Assembly: GCA_000438195.1 (NCBI GenBank)
Contig: FR903076.1
Coordinates: forward strand, 145,616-209,615
Source of the DNA: Mycoplasma sp. CAG:776
GTDB taxonomy: Bacteria; Bacillota_I; Bacilli_A; RF39; UBA660
Direction: 5' to 3'
Length of the DNA stretch: 64,000 nucleotides
The notes beneath the pieces are model-generated. The model worked only from the letters and a program-made list of their open reading frames with translations. It ran no database searches and had not been told where the DNA came from. How positions within the stretch are numbered: position 1 is the stretch's first letter; every line of letters starts with the position of its first letter. Of the stretch, positions 9,442 through 17,334 are shown piece after piece. The translations under genes and the position numbers were made by a program.

Positions 9442-9875
9442 TTAAATTGATATGTTTAGGAAAATTAAAAGAAAAGTACTTAATTGATTTAGTAAGTGAT
9501 TATAGTAAAAGGATTAATAAGTATCATAAATTAGAGATAATAGAATTAAAAGATGAAGAGGATTTAGAGCGTGAAGCAAATAACATTTTAAAATATATTG
9601 GAGTAAATGATTATGTCATAACTCTAGAAATTGAAGGAAAAGAAATAGATAGCATATCTTTATCTAAAAAAATAGAAGAAACTTTTATTACGCATAGTAC
9701 AATTACTTTTATAATTGGTTCTTCTACAGGACTTAGTAAGAAAATAAAAGATAGAAGCAACTTTCCACTTTCTTTTTCCAAATTTACTTTTCCACATGGT
9801 TTATTTAGGGGAATTTTATTAGAGCAAATATATCGTTCTTTTAAGATAAATAATCATGAAATTTATCATAAATAG
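9438..9875 (+). CDS. rlmH: 23S rRNA pseudouridine-1915 N3-methyltransferase
   Basis: RlmH is a SPOUT-fold methyltransferase that modifies pseudouridine 1915 of 23S rRNA in assembled ribosomes. The 145-residue product has normal length. The family C-terminus is clear (TFPHGLFRGILLEQIYRSFKI followed by NNHEIYHK), as is the AdoMet-binding loop (FIIGSSTGLS, slightly unlike the usual GGSxG). It overlaps walJ by four bases. The walJ-rlmH pairing is common in Bacillota, which supports the calls for both genes. Confidence 0.95.
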   Translation: MIKLICLGKLKEKYLIDLVSDYSKRINKYHKLEIIELKDEEDLEREANNILKYIGVNDYVITLEIEGKEIDSISLSKKIEETFITHSTITFIIGSSTGLSKKIKDRSNFPLSFSKFTFPHGLFRGILLEQIYRSFKINNHEIYHK

Positions 9876-9884
9876 GAGGAAGCT

Positions 9885-11162
9885 ATGTTACTAAAAGATT
9901 TAGAAAAACTACTAAAAATAGACATTGCCAATTTATCTTTTAAAAGCTCTGGTTTAGAAGAAAGAGTTTGGAGTTATAAAAAAGCCATTGAAAGTTTAGA
10001 AAAAAAAGATATAACTAAAAACGCTACAAGACTTCTATATGATCATCATCGTCTTACAATTACACCATACAATATTAAAGAAATGATTGATGTTTTAAAA
10101 AATGATTTATTTATTTTAGAAACAGAGCTTAATATAATAAAAAAGAATTTAGAGTTATCTAAAACCATTTATAATGCTTTAGTTTATCGTCAAATAATTT
10201 CACCTAGTTTAATGAATTTTCTTAAAAATAGATTATTAAAAGAAAATATCGATGATATAACCTTAATTAAAACTATGGAATATATAAAAATACATAATAC
10301 TCAAGCTCATAGTGAAAAGGCCAATTCTATATCTAGTAAAGAATTATATTTAATTTTGAACATGTTGAACCAAGGGTATGAAGAAATTATTATAGAACCA
10401 TATGAAAATGTTGAAAAATTAGAAGAAATAATTGCTAATTCTATAAATATAATAGAGAACAATCCTCTTTCAATTGTCTATAATAATTTAATTTTGGATA
10501 ATTTATCTCATACTGAAAAAGAATATATATATAAAAGAATTTTAAAGTACTATCAAAATAGGATTTTCGATTTAATTAATATTTTAAAAGATAAAGAATT
10601 CTATTTTAGTATTTCAACTCTACAATCTATAAAAGAGGAATACAAAGAACTATATCAAAAATACATGTATATTCGAACTCAATTAGATAGTTTAACAGAA
10701 ACAAAGAACGTAGAAATAGATTATCCTTGTGAAGAACAAGGAAAAGAAGCTCAAATAACAATTGGGGGGGGGGTATCCCTATATTATTCTACTAACAGTA
10801 AAGAACCAGAAAAATGCTATTTTGTAAGAGATCTGATGAATATACGTGAAGAAGCTTATGAAACGATTTTAGATTTAATAGAAGCATTTAAACGAGGTAA
10901 TAATGTTAACACAAAATATTTAAGTACCAATAGTAATTTTATAGAACTAAAAAAAGATCAAATTCGAATTGTCTTAAAACCATTAGGAAATAATAATTAT
11001 TCAGTTATGGGGGCATTTATTAAGAAAAGTACTAACGATATACACTTATATCAAACAATGTTTAATAGACCTATCGCTGATTTAGATAATATTTACAAAG
11101 AAAAAGTAGAAGAATATTATGAAATATTTTTAGAAAAGAATAGACGAAAAGGAACAAGATAA
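9885..11162 (+). CDS. Unknown 425-residue protein with an in-frame ten-G tract
   Basis: I do not recognise this family. The protein is mostly helical and charged, with no signal peptide or membrane segment. A run of ten G residues at 10764-10773 encodes Gly294-Gly296 and the first base of Val297 in an otherwise AT-rich gene. The last 110 residues (about 315-425) contain a segment with a RelE/ParE-toxin-like look (YFVRDLMNIREEAYETIL, then IRIVLKPLGNNNYSVMGAFIKK), but this is only a resemblance. It follows rlmH by nine bases with a good AGGAGG site, so it is likely the same transcript, and ung follows. The frame is intact at ten Gs; gain or loss of one G would truncate it. Confidence 0.75.
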   Translation: MLLKDLEKLLKIDIANLSFKSSGLEERVWSYKKAIESLEKKDITKNATRLLYDHHRLTITPYNIKEMIDVLKNDLFILETELNIIKKNLELSKTIYNALVYRQIISPSLMNFLKNRLLKENIDDITLIKTMEYIKIHNTQAHSEKANSISSKELYLILNMLNQGYEEIIIEPYENVEKLEEIIANSINIIENNPLSIVYNNLILDNLSHTEKEYIYKRILKYYQNRIFDLINILKDKEFYFSISTLQSIKEEYKELYQKYMYIRTQLDSLTETKNVEIDYPCEEQGKEAQITIGGGVSLYYSTNSKEPEKCYFVRDLMNIREEAYETILDLIEAFKRGNNVNTKYLSTNSNFIELKKDQIRIVLKPLGNNNYSVMGAFIKKSTNDIHLYQTMFNRPIADLDNIYKEKVEEYYEIFLEKNRRKGTR

Positions 11163-11193
11163 AAAATTTTTAAAAAGAAAGAAGTAGGTAGTT

Positions 11194-11859
11194 ATGATAG
11201 GAAATGATTGGGATGAAAAGTTAAAAATAATATGGAATAGTGAAGGATTCAAAAAGTTTTATCATGTCGTGGAAGAAGAATATAGCCATCACACTGTATT
11301 TCCACCTAAAGATCATATTTTTGAAGCCTTAAAATTAACAAGTTATCAAAATACTAGAGTAGTAATTGTAGGACAAGATCCATATCACGGAATAGGGGAG
11401 GCCCATGGACTTTCGTTTTCGGTTCAAAAAGGAGTTTCTATACCACCATCTCTACAAAATATTTATAAAGAATTGTATGATGATTTAGGAATACCACCAG
11501 CTCATCATGGCGAATTAACGAATTGGGCGAAAGAAGGAGTATTAATGCTGAATGCTGTTTTAACTGTTATCAAAGATACTCCTGCAAGTCATAGAAAACT
11601 AGGTTGGGAGAGACTAACTGATTATATAATTCGCCTTTTAAACGAAAAGGAAGAACCAGTCGTATTTATTCTATGGGGGAATTTTGCTAAGGAGAAAGCA
11701 AAATATATCACAAATCCTAAGCATTTAATTTTAACTAGTCCCCATCCATCTCCTTTTGCTGCCCGTTATGGTTTTTTTGGCTCAAAGCCTTTTAGTAAAA
11801 CGAATGAATTTTTAAAGAGAAATGGTTTGAAAGAAATTGATTGGCGAATAGAAAAATAG
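11194..11859 (+). CDS. ung: Uracil-DNA glycosylase (family 1)
   Basis: Ung removes uracil from DNA to start base-excision repair. The 221-residue product is of normal length and shows the water-activating motif GQDPYHG at residues 60-66 (Asp62), and the minor-groove loop HPSPFAA with its catalytic His near residue 185. ATG at 11194 follows AAGAAGTAGG at weak but usable spacing. It is the last plus-strand gene before a bidirectional terminator shared with the convergent LemA gene. Confidence 0.96.
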   Translation: MIGNDWDEKLKIIWNSEGFKKFYHVVEEEYSHHTVFPPKDHIFEALKLTSYQNTRVVIVGQDPYHGIGEAHGLSFSVQKGVSIPPSLQNIYKELYDDLGIPPAHHGELTNWAKEGVLMLNAVLTVIKDTPASHRKLGWERLTDYIIRLLNEKEEPVVFILWGNFAKEKAKYITNPKHLILTSPHPSPFAARYGFFGSKPFSKTNEFLKRNGLKEIDWRIEK

Positions 11860-11885
11860 ACGACTTACATTTTAAAGTCGTCTAT
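11856..11885. terminator. Bidirectional terminator between ung and the LemA gene
   Basis: An 11-bp perfect stem (ATAGACGACTT with AAGTCGTCTAT) spans both convergent stop codons. The LemA stop lies inside the stem. Confidence 0.75.
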
Positions 11886-12407
11886 TATTTCATCATCCAT
11901 ATCTTTTCCGTCAAAGAAAAGTTTTACTTTAAATCCATGAATTCTAGCAATAATATTTGTAGGGAACTTTCTTACAATAGCATTTTCTTCACTAGTATTT
12001 TTATTATAATAATTTTTAGCAGCTGTAAGTTTTTCATCTAATCTTTGAATACTATCAATATCTTGGTTAAGTTCTTCATCCTCATTTAATTTTAAATCAT
12101 CCATCATTTTTAAGATTAAAGTATATCCTTCATTTAATTTACGATCCATATCAAAATTACTAATATTTGTTTCTTTTAATTTTTCATATTCTTTAAAATA
12201 ATTTTTGTTATTCTCCATATGAGTGCGAATATGATTGCTTACTCGAATTAAAGTATCGTATTTTGTCCTTAATGACTCATCAATAATCATTTCTGCTTCA
12301 TGAATTTTAGTTTTTAAATCATTAAGTTTATTAAAAGAAATAGCATAATAAATACCTATTAAACAAACAATAATTAAAATAATTAAAAAAATTGATAACC
12401 ACAACAT
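11865..12407 (-). CDS. LemA family membrane protein
   Basis: The protein (180 aa) has one N-terminal transmembrane segment followed by a helical-bundle domain. LemA hallmarks are the RTKYDTLIRV segment, the YYNKNTSEENAIVRKFPTNI region with its FP pair, and GFKVKLFF near the end. The function of LemA proteins is poorly known; they are usually membrane tethered with a cytoplasmic or extracytoplasmic bundle. I place the start at the ATG at 12407, which has GGTGA six bases upstream. An upstream in-frame ATG at 12443 adds 12 residues without a ribosome site. The gene is alone on the minus strand, and a plus-strand regulator begins about 165 bases away. Confidence 0.8.
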   Translation of the reverse strand: MLWLSIFLIILIIVCLIGIYYAISFNKLNDLKTKIHEAEMIIDESLRTKYDTLIRVSNHIRTHMENNKNYFKEYEKLKETNISNFDMDRKLNEGYTLILKMMDDLKLNEDEELNQDIDSIQRLDEKLTAAKNYYNKNTSEENAIVRKFPTNIIARIHGFKVKLFFDGKDMDDEIIDDFKM

Positions 12408-12573
12408 ATGCTTCACCATAAAAATTATAACAATATTTTTCATATTTTTAAAGTCTTTTCCAAGAAAATATTAAGAATTTTCTCATGTTAATAAATCGGG
12501 CGAAATTTCCATTCAAAATTGCTAGTAAAAAAAAGGTAAATTATTTTATAATGAATATGAAAGGAGAAAAAGA

Positions 12574-13122
12574 ATGAATATTGGAAATAAGATTAGTGAA
12601 TTACGAAAGAAAAATAATTATACTCAAGAAGAATTAGCGGAAAAATTAAATGTTTCAAGACAAACCATTAGCAAATGGGAACTAAATGAAACATCACCAA
12701 GTTTAGAGGATGCAGCTAAACTAGCTAAAATATTTCATGTGAGTTTAAATGAATTAGTTGGTGAAGAAAATATATTGGAGGAAAAGATGAGTAACGTCGA
12801 GCGTTTAGCCGGAATTATTATTAAAATATTAAAAATAATAGGTATTATTATTATAATCTATATTATCTTTATTATAATTGCTATTCTTACATTTACGGTG
12901 TTTAAAGATAAAAAAACGGAAGAAATAAATGTAAAATCAAGTTTAACTTGTAATTTAAATGAAGAAACCGAAACCTTTACCATCACAACTAAGAATGATA
13001 AGATTATAGAAATGAGTAATAATATTGAAAAAATAATTGATGTAAAAGAAAACCAAAATAGTAATGATATTTTTAATTTAATAAAAGACTACTATATAAA
13101 AAATAATGGAAATTGTAATTAA
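12574..13122 (+). CDS. XRE-family regulator with a membrane segment
   Basis: The protein (182 aa) begins with a helix-turn-helix of the XRE type (residues 5-62; the recognition region reads QTISKWELNETSPSLE). A basic linker, a transmembrane helix (about 84-108) and an extracytoplasmic-looking C-terminal domain of about 70 residues follow. Membrane-bound XRE proteins can couple a surface signal to transcription, but no signal is evident here. AAAGGAG gives a good start. The MATE-kinase gene downstream has its own promoter, so the two may be functionally linked only by position. Confidence 0.8.
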   Translation: MNIGNKISELRKKNNYTQEELAEKLNVSRQTISKWELNETSPSLEDAAKLAKIFHVSLNELVGEENILEEKMSNVERLAGIIIKILKIIGIIIIIYIIFIIIAILTFTVFKDKKTEEINVKSSLTCNLNEETETFTITTKNDKIIEMSNNIEKIIDVKENQNSNDIFNLIKDYYIKNNGNCN

Positions 13123-13128
13123 AAAAAC

Positions 13129-13157
13129 TTACACAAAAATAAATTTTGTGCTATACT
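13129..13157 (+). promoter_or_regulatory. Promoter of the MATE-kinase gene
   Basis: TTACAC at 13129-13134 and TATACT at 13152-13157 are spaced by 17 bases. The transcript would start near 13164 and include the attenuator-like leader. Confidence 0.7.
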
Positions 13158-13167
13158 TAAATCTGTC

Positions 13168-13206
13168 GTGTAGCAAAAAGCGTAAATCCAGACTACGCTT
13201 TTTTGT
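13168..13206 (+). promoter_or_regulatory. Possible transcription attenuator in MATE leader
   Basis: A terminator hairpin (AAGCGTA 13178-13184 with TACGCTT 13194-13200, then a T run) lies between promoter and start codon. An upstream GTGTAG (13168-13173) can instead pair with CTACGC (13193-13198), so two exclusive folds exist. No known riboswitch class was recognised. Confidence 0.5.
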
Positions 13207-13227
13207 TTGATAGAAAGGTGTGAGAAA

Positions 13228-15204
13228 ATGAAAGAAAAAGATTTAGGAAAAGATAATATTAATAAATTGTTAATTAGTTTTGCAATTCCTTGTATCATAA
13301 GTATGCTAATTAATTCCATCTATAATATTGTCGATCAAATATTTATTGGACAGGGAGTAGGGTATTTAGGAAATGCTGCGACCAATGTTATATTTCCAAT
13401 AGTAATTATTTGTACCGGTTTAGCTGGATTAATCGGTAATGGCCTAGCTGCCAATTTAAGTTTAAGATTAGGAGAAAATAATAAAGAAGAAGCAAAAAGA
13501 AGTATAGGCGCAGGAGTTATTCTCTTAATTATAATATCGTTACTAGTTTGTTTATTAGGAGAGATATTTTTACCATCTTTAATCCAATTTTTTGGATGTA
13601 CCGAAAGTGTATATGACTATGCAATGAGTTATGGGCGGATTATTTTAATTGGAGCTCCATTCATGATTATTTATTCGGGATTAGCTTCTTTTATAAGAGC
13701 GGATGGATCCCCAAAATATTCGATGTTTTGCTTGCTTAGTGGAGCAATCATTAACATTATTTTAGATCCAATCTTTATTTTTGGTTTTGACATGGGAGTA
13801 GTAGGAGGAGCTATTGCTACGATTATTGGTCAAATCGTCTCATGTATTATAGCTTTCATCTACTTATTAAAAATAAAATCAGTAAAAATGGAGAGAAAAG
13901 ATTATCGTCTAAATAATTCATTAAAAAGAACGCTTTCTTATGGTATGGCGAGTTTCATCATTCAAATGACGGTTTTAGCACTATTTATTGTAATGAATAA
14001 TGTAATGACGAAATACGGAGCAACGACTAAATTTGGTTCAGATATTCCTTTATCAGTTTATGGAGTAATATCAAAATTAATTAATGTTTATGTATCTGTT
14101 ATATTAGGATTAGCTTGTGGAGCACAGCCAATTATTGGCTTTAATTACGGAGCCGGAAATATAAAAAGAGTAAAAGAAACGATAAATAAAGTTTTAAAAG
14201 TAGGATTAATAATTGGAATTATTTTCAATATTGGCTTTGTCTTTTTCCCCAAAACTTTAGTTAGTTTATTTGGATCAAGTGATAATGCTTTATATATGGA
14301 ATTTGCCGTTGATTGTTGTCGAATCTTTTTACTAGTATCAGCCCTAAATTTCTTAGAAATGTGTAGTAGTATTATCATTCAATCTTTAGGAAATGCCAAA
14401 AAATCTACAGCTGTTTCCTTTATAAGACAAATTATTTTGTTTATTCCATTATGTTTAATTTTAGTTCAATTCTCTGGTTTATATGGAGCTTTATATGCTG
14501 CTCCTATAGCGGATACGATAACCTTTATTATTGTCATCTTTATTTTAAGAACGGAATATAACAAACTATCTCAAAAGAAAGTTTTTGTGGATGAAAAAGA
14601 AGAAGTAGTAGTAGCTAATACCAAACTAAAAAATAAAATAATTATTACGATTAATCGCGAATATGGAAGTGGTGGAAGATATATTGGCCAATTATTAGGA
14701 AAAGAATTAGGACTTCCTTGTTATGATAAAAATCTCATTGATTTAGTAGCCAAAGATTCAAGTTTATCGGTAGACTATATTACAGAACATGAACAAACCA
14801 AAAAGAATTATAATGGCTTAAGTAACAGTTATAATTTAGATGATGAATTATTTATTAGTGAGAAAAAAGTAATAGAAGATTTAGCCAAAAAAGATTCCTG
14901 TATTATTATTGGAAGATGTGCCGATTATATTTTGAAAGAAAAATCGAATATTTTAAAAGTATTTATTTATGCCAATGAAGAAAGTAAAGTAAATAGAGCT
15001 GTAAAATATTATGGTTTAAAAAAGAAAGAAGCTAAAAAGGAAATTGAAAAAATAAATAAGGATCGAAAAAAGCACTACAAATATTATACAGATCAAGATT
15101 GGAATGATTTAGGAAATTATGATGTTTGTCTAAATAGTGCTATGGGAATTGAAAATTGTGTAGCAGCATTAAAAGAATTAATTAAAAACAAAGATAATTG
15201 CTAA
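13228..15204 (+). CDS. MATE efflux transporter fused to a cytidylate-kinase-like domain
   Basis: The protein (658 aa) joins two normally separate proteins. Residues 1 to about 450 are a MATE-family multidrug/cation antiporter with about 12 membrane helices. After a short acidic linker, residues about 475-658 form a cytidylate-kinase-like P-loop domain (INREYGSGGRYIG loop, then CIIIGRCADYIL). That domain family lacks a firmly assigned substrate. The frame is continuous through the junction, with no internal start or ribosome site that I can see, so a true fusion is the simplest reading. ATG at 13228 follows AAAGGTGTGAG. Transcription likely passes an attenuator-like leader and ends at a terminator overlapping the stop codon. 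Confidence 0.88.
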   Translation: MKEKDLGKDNINKLLISFAIPCIISMLINSIYNIVDQIFIGQGVGYLGNAATNVIFPIVIICTGLAGLIGNGLAANLSLRLGENNKEEAKRSIGAGVILLIIISLLVCLLGEIFLPSLIQFFGCTESVYDYAMSYGRIILIGAPFMIIYSGLASFIRADGSPKYSMFCLLSGAIINIILDPIFIFGFDMGVVGGAIATIIGQIVSCIIAFIYLLKIKSVKMERKDYRLNNSLKRTLSYGMASFIIQMTVLALFIVMNNVMTKYGATTKFGSDIPLSVYGVISKLINVYVSVILGLACGAQPIIGFNYGAGNIKRVKETINKVLKVGLIIGIIFNIGFVFFPKTLVSLFGSSDNALYMEFAVDCCRIFLLVSALNFLEMCSSIIIQSLGNAKKSTAVSFIRQIILFIPLCLILVQFSGLYGALYAAPIADTITFIIVIFILRTEYNKLSQKKVFVDEKEEVVVANTKLKNKIIITINREYGSGGRYIGQLLGKELGLPCYDKNLIDLVAKDSSLSVDYITEHEQTKKNYNGLSNSYNLDDELFISEKKVIEDLAKKDSCIIIGRCADYILKEKSNILKVFIYANEESKVNRAVKYYGLKKKEAKKEIEKINKDRKKHYKYYTDQDWNDLGNYDVCLNSAMGIENCVAALKELIKNKDNC

Positions 15205-15217
15205 AATCTTTGTTTTT
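15184..15217 (+). terminator. Terminator after MATE-kinase gene
   Basis: A 12-bp stem (AAAAACAAAGAT with ATCTTTGTTTTT) overlaps the final codons and stop, and ends in T residues. Confidence 0.8.
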
Positions 15218-15242
15218 TGTTATGATTATTTAGGTGATAAAA

Positions 15243-15743
15243 TTGAAAATAGAAAATCTAGTCTTAGGACGTTTACGAACAAATTGTTATATTGTGAAAA
15301 AAAATAATAAATGTATCATTATTGATCCAGGCGATGAAGCAGAAAAAATAATTGAAGCCTGTAAAGGATATAAAGTAGAAGAAATCTTAGTAACTCATCA
15401 TCACTGGGATCATATATTAGCCTTAAAAGAAATTGAAGAACAGTATCATTTAAAACATAATGTTTTTTTGAAAAAAAGCTTTTCTTATGAAATAATAAAA
15501 ACACCAGGACATGCTAGTGATTCTTTAACTTTTTATTTTAAAGATGAGAAAGTAATGTTTACGGGAGATTTTTTATTTTTCCATACGATTGGTAGATGTG
15601 ATTTAGAAACTTCTAGCATAGAAGATATGAAAAAAAGTTTAGAAGAAATAAAAAAATATCCAGATGATATTAAAATATATCCCGGGCATGGCAGGGGAAG
15701 TGTTTTAGGAGAAGAAAAAGTTTTATTTAATAGTTATTTTTAA
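15243..15743 (+). CDS. Metallo-beta-lactamase-fold hydrolase (glyoxalase II-like)
   Basis: The protein (166 aa) is a single MBL domain with THHHWDH at residues 51-57, GHASDS, a metal-bridging GDFLFFHTIGR segment and YPGHG near the end. These are features of small hydroxyacylglutathione-hydrolase-like enzymes such as YqgX. The substrate is not known in most cases. The TTG start at 15243 is chosen because AGGTGA ends five bases before it. The in-frame GTG at 15234 is part of that ribosome site. It is shorter than true glyoxalase II, which has an added helical domain, so the glutathione link is not assured. Confidence 0.82.
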   Translation: MKIENLVLGRLRTNCYIVKKNNKCIIIDPGDEAEKIIEACKGYKVEEILVTHHHWDHILALKEIEEQYHLKHNVFLKKSFSYEIIKTPGHASDSLTFYFKDEKVMFTGDFLFFHTIGRCDLETSSIEDMKKSLEEIKKYPDDIKIYPGHGRGSVLGEEKVLFNSYF

Positions 15744-15756
15744 AAAAACGTTCCCG

Positions 15757-16122
15757 TTAGAACGTCTTATCAGAATAGTCATGATTATACCTGATTTTTT
15801 CTTCAAAAGTAACATAATCTAGATAAATCATTCGAAGTAAGTACCAATCTCCGGTTTTAGGATCACTCATAATTAAATGATCTCGACCAGCTTCTTCAAT
15901 GACTCCATCATAGACTTTATCTCTCCATTCTGTTGAATCAGGATAAGAAAAATATGCTTTTACTTTTTTTCCTTTATTAAGTCTCAAAATATTTTCAATA
16001 TAACTTTGTTCCATTGGAAGAGAGTCAGCATAGCTATAATTTCCTGGAGGACTAGTCATATTAGAAGTATTACTAGAAGTATTTGTAGGAAATGTTGGAT
16101 TTCCAAAAAAGTTACCGTTCAT
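15757..16122 (-). CDS. gerQ: Spore coat protein GerQ
   Basis: GerQ is a coat protein needed for cortex-lytic enzyme function during germination and is cross-linked by transglutaminase in Bacillus. The 121-residue product has a low-complexity N-terminus rich in Asn, Thr and Ser, then the family core: SLPMEQSYIENILRLNKGKK, AGRDHLIMSDPKTG and YLLRMIYLDYVTFEE. The ATG at 16122 has GAGGTGA upstream at good spacing; earlier in-frame TTG and GTG codons lie inside or next to the ribosome site. It converges on the MBL gene. It is good independent evidence for sporulation. Confidence 0.92.
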   Translation of the reverse strand: MNGNFFGNPTFPTNTSSNTSNMTSPPGNYSYADSLPMEQSYIENILRLNKGKKVKAYFSYPDSTEWRDKVYDGVIEEAGRDHLIMSDPKTGDWYLLRMIYLDYVTFEEKIRYNHDYSDKTF

Positions 16123-16166
16123 CAATTTCACCTCAATCTAATATATGTAAAATGAATATTTTTATG

Positions 16167-16195
16167 TTGACTTTTAAATAAAAAAAAGATAATCT
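16167..16195 (+). promoter_or_regulatory. Promoter for small membrane protein gene
   Basis: TTGACT at 16167-16172 and TAATCT at 16190-16195 are separated by 17 bases. Confidence 0.65.
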
Positions 16196-16211
16196 TGTAT
16201 TGGTGAATAGT

Positions 16212-16391
16212 ATGAAAGATATATTAATAGGAATAATAATAATTGTCATAGCCTTTTTAATTATCGATTTTATCTATACGGAAAAAAATACGTGTGTAAT
16301 AAATAATGGTTATGAGAGATCAGAAGAGAAATGTGGAATATTAAAAAAGCAATTAAACATAGACATTAACTTATTTGATAGATACTGGTAA
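16212..16391 (+). CDS. Small single-pass membrane protein, unknown
   Basis: The protein (59 aa) has one hydrophobic helix (about residues 4-24) and a short tail with two cysteines (CVINNG and KCGIL) that could face outside. No family is recognised. GGTGA lies five bases before the ATG at 16212, and a clear promoter lies upstream, which supports a real gene. The YitT gene follows 28 bases later with its own AGAGAGG site, so co-transcription is likely. Confidence 0.6.
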   Translation: MKDILIGIIIIVIAFLIIDFIYTEKNTCVINNGYERSEEKCGILKKQLNIDINLFDRYW

Positions 16392-16419
16392 AGTACCACT
16401 ATAGAAAGAGAGGAACAAT

Positions 16420-17325
16420 ATGGATATACCCAAGATATTAAAAAAAGTATTAAATAAAAATCGTATACCAAGACTAACTTTAATGATACTAGGAACTTTT
16501 CTTTTAGGATTAAATTATAATATGTTTTTAAAGCCCAATGATTTTATTGTAGGAGGAACTACAAGTTTAGCGATTATTTTTAATGACTTATTTGGATGGA
16601 ATGATCAAATATTTATTTATGTAACAGCTATAATATTGATAGGAATTAGTTTTATTTTTTTAGGAAAAGATAAAACTTTAAAAAGTGTCTTCGGTAGTAT
16701 TTTATATCCTATAATGATTACGTTTACTGCTCCATTAGGAGAATATCTAGCCTCTAAATTTGTTTTTGAAGATATGATTACCATCGTAGCTTTAACGAGT
16801 ATTTTATATGGTGTTGCTTATGGTATTGTCTATAAAATGGAGTATACCACAGGTGGAAGTGATGTAATTATGCAAATTATGTGTAAGTATATGCATATAT
16901 CCGAAGGAAAAGCTTCGATGTTAAGTAATGTATTTATTATTTTATTTGGTGGTATTGTCTTTGGTATACCAAAAGTAGTATATGGCATTATTATTCTTTA
17001 CATTTCATCAGTTATTGTAGATAAAATTGTAATTGGAATATCAGAAAGTAAAATGTTTATCATTAACACAAGCAAAATAGATGAAATAGAAAATGTAATT
17101 ATTAATGAATTAAAATTGGGAGTAACTAGAATTAAAGCCGAAGGAGGATATACAAACAAGAAACAAGATGTTTTATTGTGTATTGTTCCAAATCGTGATT
17201 ATTATATGTTTAAAGAAATAATTTTAGAATTAGATAAAAATGCCTTCTTTATTATTAATGACTGTTATGATATTGAAGGGGGAACAACCAAAAATAAAGA
17301 AAGAGGATTAAATAGTTTATACTAG
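16420..17325 (+). CDS. YitT family membrane protein with C-terminal DUF2179 domain
   Basis: The protein (301 aa) has five or six membrane helices in its first 210 residues, with the family pattern NMFLKPNDFIVGG and the TGGSD segment, followed by a soluble C-terminal domain of about 85 residues (DUF2179-type) containing GGYTNKKQDVL. YitT proteins are common in Bacillota, and their transport function is unknown. The stop is nine bases before the P-type ATPase start, so the two are probably one transcript. Confidence 0.88.
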   Translation: MDIPKILKKVLNKNRIPRLTLMILGTFLLGLNYNMFLKPNDFIVGGTTSLAIIFNDLFGWNDQIFIYVTAIILIGISFIFLGKDKTLKSVFGSILYPIMITFTAPLGEYLASKFVFEDMITIVALTSILYGVAYGIVYKMEYTTGGSDVIMQIMCKYMHISEGKASMLSNVFIILFGGIVFGIPKVVYGIIILYISSVIVDKIVIGISESKMFIINTSKIDEIENVIINELKLGVTRIKAEGGYTNKKQDVLLCIVPNRDYYMFKEIILELDKNAFFIINDCYDIEGGTTKNKERGLNSLY

Positions 17326-17334
17326 GGTGATTAA

